Shown here: piece by piece, positions 61,338 to 64,000 of the stretch | How the letters are laid out: each line of letters starts with the position of its first letter | Numbering within the stretch: position 1 is the first letter of the stretch | Source of the DNA: Komagataeibacter xylinus | GTDB lineage: Bacteria > Pseudomonadota > Alphaproteobacteria > Acetobacterales > Acetobacteraceae | Assembly (NCBI RefSeq): GCF_004302915.1 | Contig: NZ_QQBI01000002.1 | Location: forward strand, 124,001-188,000 | Direction: 5' to 3' | Length of the DNA stretch: 64,000 nucleotides | The notes under the pieces: model-generated | The model's input: only the letters and a program-made list of their open reading frames with translations | What the model was told of the DNA's origin: nothing | Database searches by the model: none | Translations under genes and position numbers: made by a program

Positions 61338-63011
61338 TCAGCCCTGCTCAGGCAGATCGATTCCATAATCATAGCGCCGCACCGCCTCCCCCATCCTGGC
61401 CATGCCCGCCGGGGCATCCATGGGGGTGAACAGCACCTCGATAAAGTTTACGCCCTTATGGGCCGCCGCCTGGTCCAGCGCGGCTTCGAGCTCATCCATG
61501 CTGACCACCCTGAACGCACGCGGCGCCCGGTCCGGGCCAAAGACCTGCGGCAGGTCGGCATAACGCCAGTTGGCAACGTCGTTATAAGCCGATTTTGGGC
61601 CAAGGATCATGCGCTCGATGGTGTAGCCACCGTTATTGATGAGGAAGATGGTGATATTGGCCTCATGGCGCAGCAGGGTGGAGAGTTCCTGCACGGTCAT
61701 CTGAAAGGAGCCATCGCCAATAAACAGCACATGCCGCCGCTCGGGCCGGGCGAGGCACGCGCCAAGGCTGGCGGGCAGAGAATACCCGATCGCAGCCCAT
61801 ACCGGCTGCACCAGCAGGCTGCACCCTGCCGGCAGGCGCGCATGCAGCATGGCCGTCATGGAGGAGCCGTTATCGGCCACCACCACGTCAGCCGGTTGCA
61901 GGAAGGTTTCGACCCGGCGCCAGAACGGGGCCTGTCCCCAGCCTTCATCCTGCGGCGCGGGCACCGTGGAGGTGGCGGGCGCGGCTGTCCGCTCGGGCCG
62001 CGCCATGCGCACGCTGGCCAGGCGCTGGTGCACGCTGTCAAGCAGGTCGGCAGCCGTAATGCCCTGAATGTTCTCGCCATTACAGTTCAGGCTGAAGGGC
62101 TGTACATCCACCATCGCCCCCGGCGCGATCTGCTGCGAGAAATACCCCGATGTGGAGTCAACGAACCGGACCCCCAGCGCAATCACGCAATCCGCGGCCT
62201 TTACGTAATCCGCAACAGCCGGGGCGGAGGCAGCTCCCCCATACTGCCCCAGCCATTCAGGCCCGGATTCAGGCAGCAGCGTGCGCGCGGTGGACAGCGC
62301 GGCATAGGGAATGCCGAAGGTCGTGCACAGCGCCTGCACGCGTTCGTGCAGGCCATACTGGCGCACCATGGCATCAACCAGCACCACGGGCCTGCGGGCC
62401 TGGCTGATGCGCCGGACCACCTGCTCCGCAGCACGGGCAAGCAGGCCGGGATCGGACACGGCAGCGACCGTGGGCGGCGGCGGCACATCAACCGCAACAT
62501 AGCAGATATCGGAGGGGAACTGGATATAGACCGGGCGGCGCAGCGCCTGCACGGCCTGCAGCACGCGGTCGGTCTCGGCCACGGCGGTGGCGGGGTTGAG
62601 TCGCGCGCAGGCGACCGTGAACTGCCGGTAGCAGTTCAGCACGTTGTCATAATTGCCATCGGCCAGGGTATGGTGCACCAGCGCGCGCGACTGGATGGCA
62701 TGCCACGGCGGCATGCCTGAAATCACGACCAGCGGCACGCCCTCCGCACTCGCCCCCGCCACGGCGGAGAGGCATGACAGATCGCCCACCCCGTAGGTGA
62801 CCAGCACGGCCCCGATGCCCGCCAGCCGCGCATCGCCATCCGCCGCATAGGCCGCATTGAGTTCATTGCAGGTGCCGATGAACTCAATGCCCGGCGTGCG
62901 CTCGATGAGCTCGAGGAATTCAAGGTTGTAATCACCAGGGACGCCATAGATACGCGAAACACCAAGATGCCGGAGCCGGTCCAGCAGCATACTACCGATT
63001 GATCCGCGCAT
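61338..63011 (-). CDS. ThDP-dependent 2-keto acid decarboxylase (indolepyruvate/pyruvate decarboxylase family)
   Basis: A 557-residue enzyme. The catalytic Glu is in FIGTCNELNAAYAADGDARL and the HH motif in ALVHHTLADGNYDNV. The ThDP-binding GDGSFQMTVQELSTL runs to FLINNGGYTIER. Its HHTLADGNY segment and overall sequence are nearer to broad keto-acid decarboxylases (KivD/IpdC-like) than to the dedicated acetic-acid-bacterium pyruvate decarboxylase as I recall it. Pyruvate, phenylpyruvate or indolepyruvate are all possible substrates. The ATG at 63011 has GGGGAAAG upstream. A strong hairpin follows the stop. Confidence 0.92.
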   Translation of the reverse strand: MRGSIGSMLLDRLRHLGVSRIYGVPGDYNLEFLELIERTPGIEFIGTCNELNAAYAADGDARLAGIGAVLVTYGVGDLSCLSAVAGASAEGVPLVVISGMPPWHAIQSRALVHHTLADGNYDNVLNCYRQFTVACARLNPATAVAETDRVLQAVQALRRPVYIQFPSDICYVAVDVPPPPTVAAVSDPGLLARAAEQVVRRISQARRPVVLVDAMVRQYGLHERVQALCTTFGIPYAALSTARTLLPESGPEWLGQYGGAASAPAVADYVKAADCVIALGVRFVDSTSGYFSQQIAPGAMVDVQPFSLNCNGENIQGITAADLLDSVHQRLASVRMARPERTAAPATSTVPAPQDEGWGQAPFWRRVETFLQPADVVVADNGSSMTAMLHARLPAGCSLLVQPVWAAIGYSLPASLGACLARPERRHVLFIGDGSFQMTVQELSTLLRHEANITIFLINNGGYTIERMILGPKSAYNDVANWRYADLPQVFGPDRAPRAFRVVSMDELEAALDQAAAHKGVNFIEVLFTPMDAPAGMARMGEAVRRYDYGIDLPEQG

Positions 63012-63063
63012 GCCGTCTTTCCCCTATCTGTTGCCACCTCCGCCGAAATTGGCGGGGGCAAGG

Positions 63064-64000
63064 TCAATAGATATCAAAATCATTGTTTCCGGTGGATGAA
63101 AAGGCCATACGGCGTTCCGTCATGTTCAGGATCCATGATGACATGTCCGAGCGCGTACGCGGGAAGGGCAGGCGATGCACCATGGAGCGCATGCTGTAGA
63201 ATTTGCGGTACATGCTCTGGATGCGCTGCTCCATCTGCCCCGGCGTGCAGTTCTTGGGCCAGATATGGCAGACCTGGCCGGGCCAGCGGTCGATATCCTC
63301 GGGGTCGATGATGCGGCCCGCCTTCTTCATCCGCTCGAACAGGGCCGTGCCCTTGGTTGGGGTCAGGATATTGAAATAGGCCGCAGGCACCTTGTGCGCC
63401 TCGAGGAAGGAGAGGGTCGCCTCGTACACATCGGGGTGCTCGTCATCATAGCCGAAGATGAAGTTGAGCGAGTAGCTGATGTCACGCCGGCGCAGGTTGT
63501 CGAACATCTCGCCATAGCGGCTGGCCTTGTTCCATCCCTTCTTCATGCCCTGCAGCATTTCCTCGTCAATGCTCTCGATGCCGATATTGACGTGCATGAC
63601 CCCGCTGCGCCGGGCAAGGTCGAGGAAGTTCGTATCAAGGCACAGGTTGGACGACCACAGCGTAGACCAGCGGATCCTGAGCGGTACCAGCCCTTCCATC
63701 AGTTCCATGGCGCGGCTTTTCTTGCCGCCGAAATTGCTCTCGCCAAAGAAGAAGTGGCTGCCCTTGTCCTTGATGCGCTCAAGCTCGGCCACCATCTGGT
63801 CGACCGGCCGCCAGCGGAAGCGCCCGCCAAGATAGAACCGCTCAGAACAGAAATCACACACGAACGGGCACCCGCGCGAGGACTGCACGGCAAAGGTGCG
63901 GAAGGGGCCGAACTTTTTCAGGTCCAGCAGGTCGTAGCGCGGGGGCGGCAGGTCATTGAGTTCCTTGAGCGGCGTGGCGCGGTAGATCTTTTGCAGCCGG
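63064..64000 (-). CDS. Radical SAM protein, probably B12-binding (3' part only)
   Basis: Partial gene running off the right edge (its start lies beyond 64000). The radical SAM cluster motif is QSSRGCPFVCDFCSERFY. Downstream come GGRFRWRPVDQMVAELERIK, FFFGESNFGG, GVMHVNIGIESIDEEMLQGM and FNILTPTKGTALFERM, the TIM-barrel strands of the family. The N-terminal cobalamin domain, if present, is off the window. Relatives include hopanoid methylases (HpnP/HpnR types) and other B12-dependent methylases; the exact role cannot be set. It lies 52 bases upstream of the decarboxylase gene on the same strand. Confidence 0.85.
   Translation of the reverse strand, partial: RLQKIYRATPLKELNDLPPPRYDLLDLKKFGPFRTFAVQSSRGCPFVCDFCSERFYLGGRFRWRPVDQMVAELERIKDKGSHFFFGESNFGGKKSRAMELMEGLVPLRIRWSTLWSSNLCLDTNFLDLARRSGVMHVNIGIESIDEEMLQGMKKGWNKASRYGEMFDNLRRRDISYSLNFIFGYDDEHPDVYEATLSFLEAHKVPAAYFNILTPTKGTALFERMKKAGRIIDPEDIDRWPGQVCHIWPKNCTPGQMEQRIQSMYRKFYSMRSMVHRLPFPRTRSDMSSWILNMTERRMAFSSTGNNDFDIY

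Overview
The window is chromosomal DNA of a high-GC alphaproteobacterium, most likely an acetic acid bacterium (Acetobacteraceae, Komagataeibacter/Gluconacetobacter type). The argument rests on the gene families rather than on any search: a periplasmic three-subunit flavin/cytochrome c dehydrogenase, system I cytochrome c maturation, a ThDP-dependent 2-keto acid decarboxylase, a late cobalamin pathway, and alphaproteobacterial gene orders such as ffs-dnaX-ybaB-recR and aroA-cmk-rpsA. There is no phage, transposase, CRISPR array, tRNA or rRNA in the window.

Layout. 0-6.3 kb: thiol peroxidase, a row of small secreted proteins (two of them tandem paralogues), aat, a 2-hydroxyacid dehydrogenase, EcsC, EVE and YciI proteins. 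6.4-11.7 kb: a translationally coupled ccmCDEFGHI operon (ccmA and ccmB are not here), followed by an SdhE/SDHAF4-type assembly factor. 12-16.6 kb: a membrane protein, a serine beta-lactamase-fold hydrolase and a double-domain M16 peptidase. 16.7-25.6 kb: housekeeping genes on the minus strand (rpsA, cmk, aroA, folB, a FolM-like SDR, recR, ybaB, dnaX and the 4.5S SRP RNA), plus a FYDLN-type acidic protein on the plus strand. 25.6-38.5 kb: ggt, map, a D,D-carboxypeptidase, clpS-clpA, ynfA, polyphosphate kinase 2, an SDR, yqgE, a HAD phosphatase and pyrD. 38.5-43.6 kb: the dehydrogenase operon (small subunit, GMC flavoprotein, tri-haem cytochrome c) with a Tat-exported royal-jelly/yellow-family beta-propeller. 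44.5-51 kb: late cobalamin genes on both strands. 51-53 kb: two envelope proteins of unknown role. 53.7-57.5 kb: an asparagine uptake and hydrolysis locus. 57.6-64 kb: a DszC/SfnB-like flavoprotein, an MFS exporter, a previously unlisted 43-residue membrane peptide gene, a 2-keto acid decarboxylase and the 3' part of a radical SAM gene.

How the genes work together. The ccm operon supplies covalent haem to periplasmic c-type cytochromes such as the tri-haem subunit at 39.8-41.1 kb, which passes electrons from the GMC flavoprotein to the respiratory chain. The cobalamin genes cover corrinoid adenosylation, cobyrate amidation, aminopropanol attachment and nucleotide loop assembly, and the radical SAM protein at the right edge may be a user of that cofactor. 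AnsP, an outer-membrane barrel and an asparaginase form an amide-nitrogen acquisition set.

The most unusual structure is a dispersed family of about 75-90 bp AT-rich palindromic elements in the GC-rich background. Full copies consist of an outer inverted repeat enclosing two inner hairpins, so each could fold as a three-way junction. Ten copies or fragments were found by eye, nearly all at the 3' ends of genes or between convergent genes. Other points worth a second look are the small membrane peptide gene at 60.7 kb with its own ribosome binding site and UUCG-loop terminator, a membrane-anchored protein with a degenerate Mrr-like nuclease domain, and an asparaginase with a changed substrate-binding motif.
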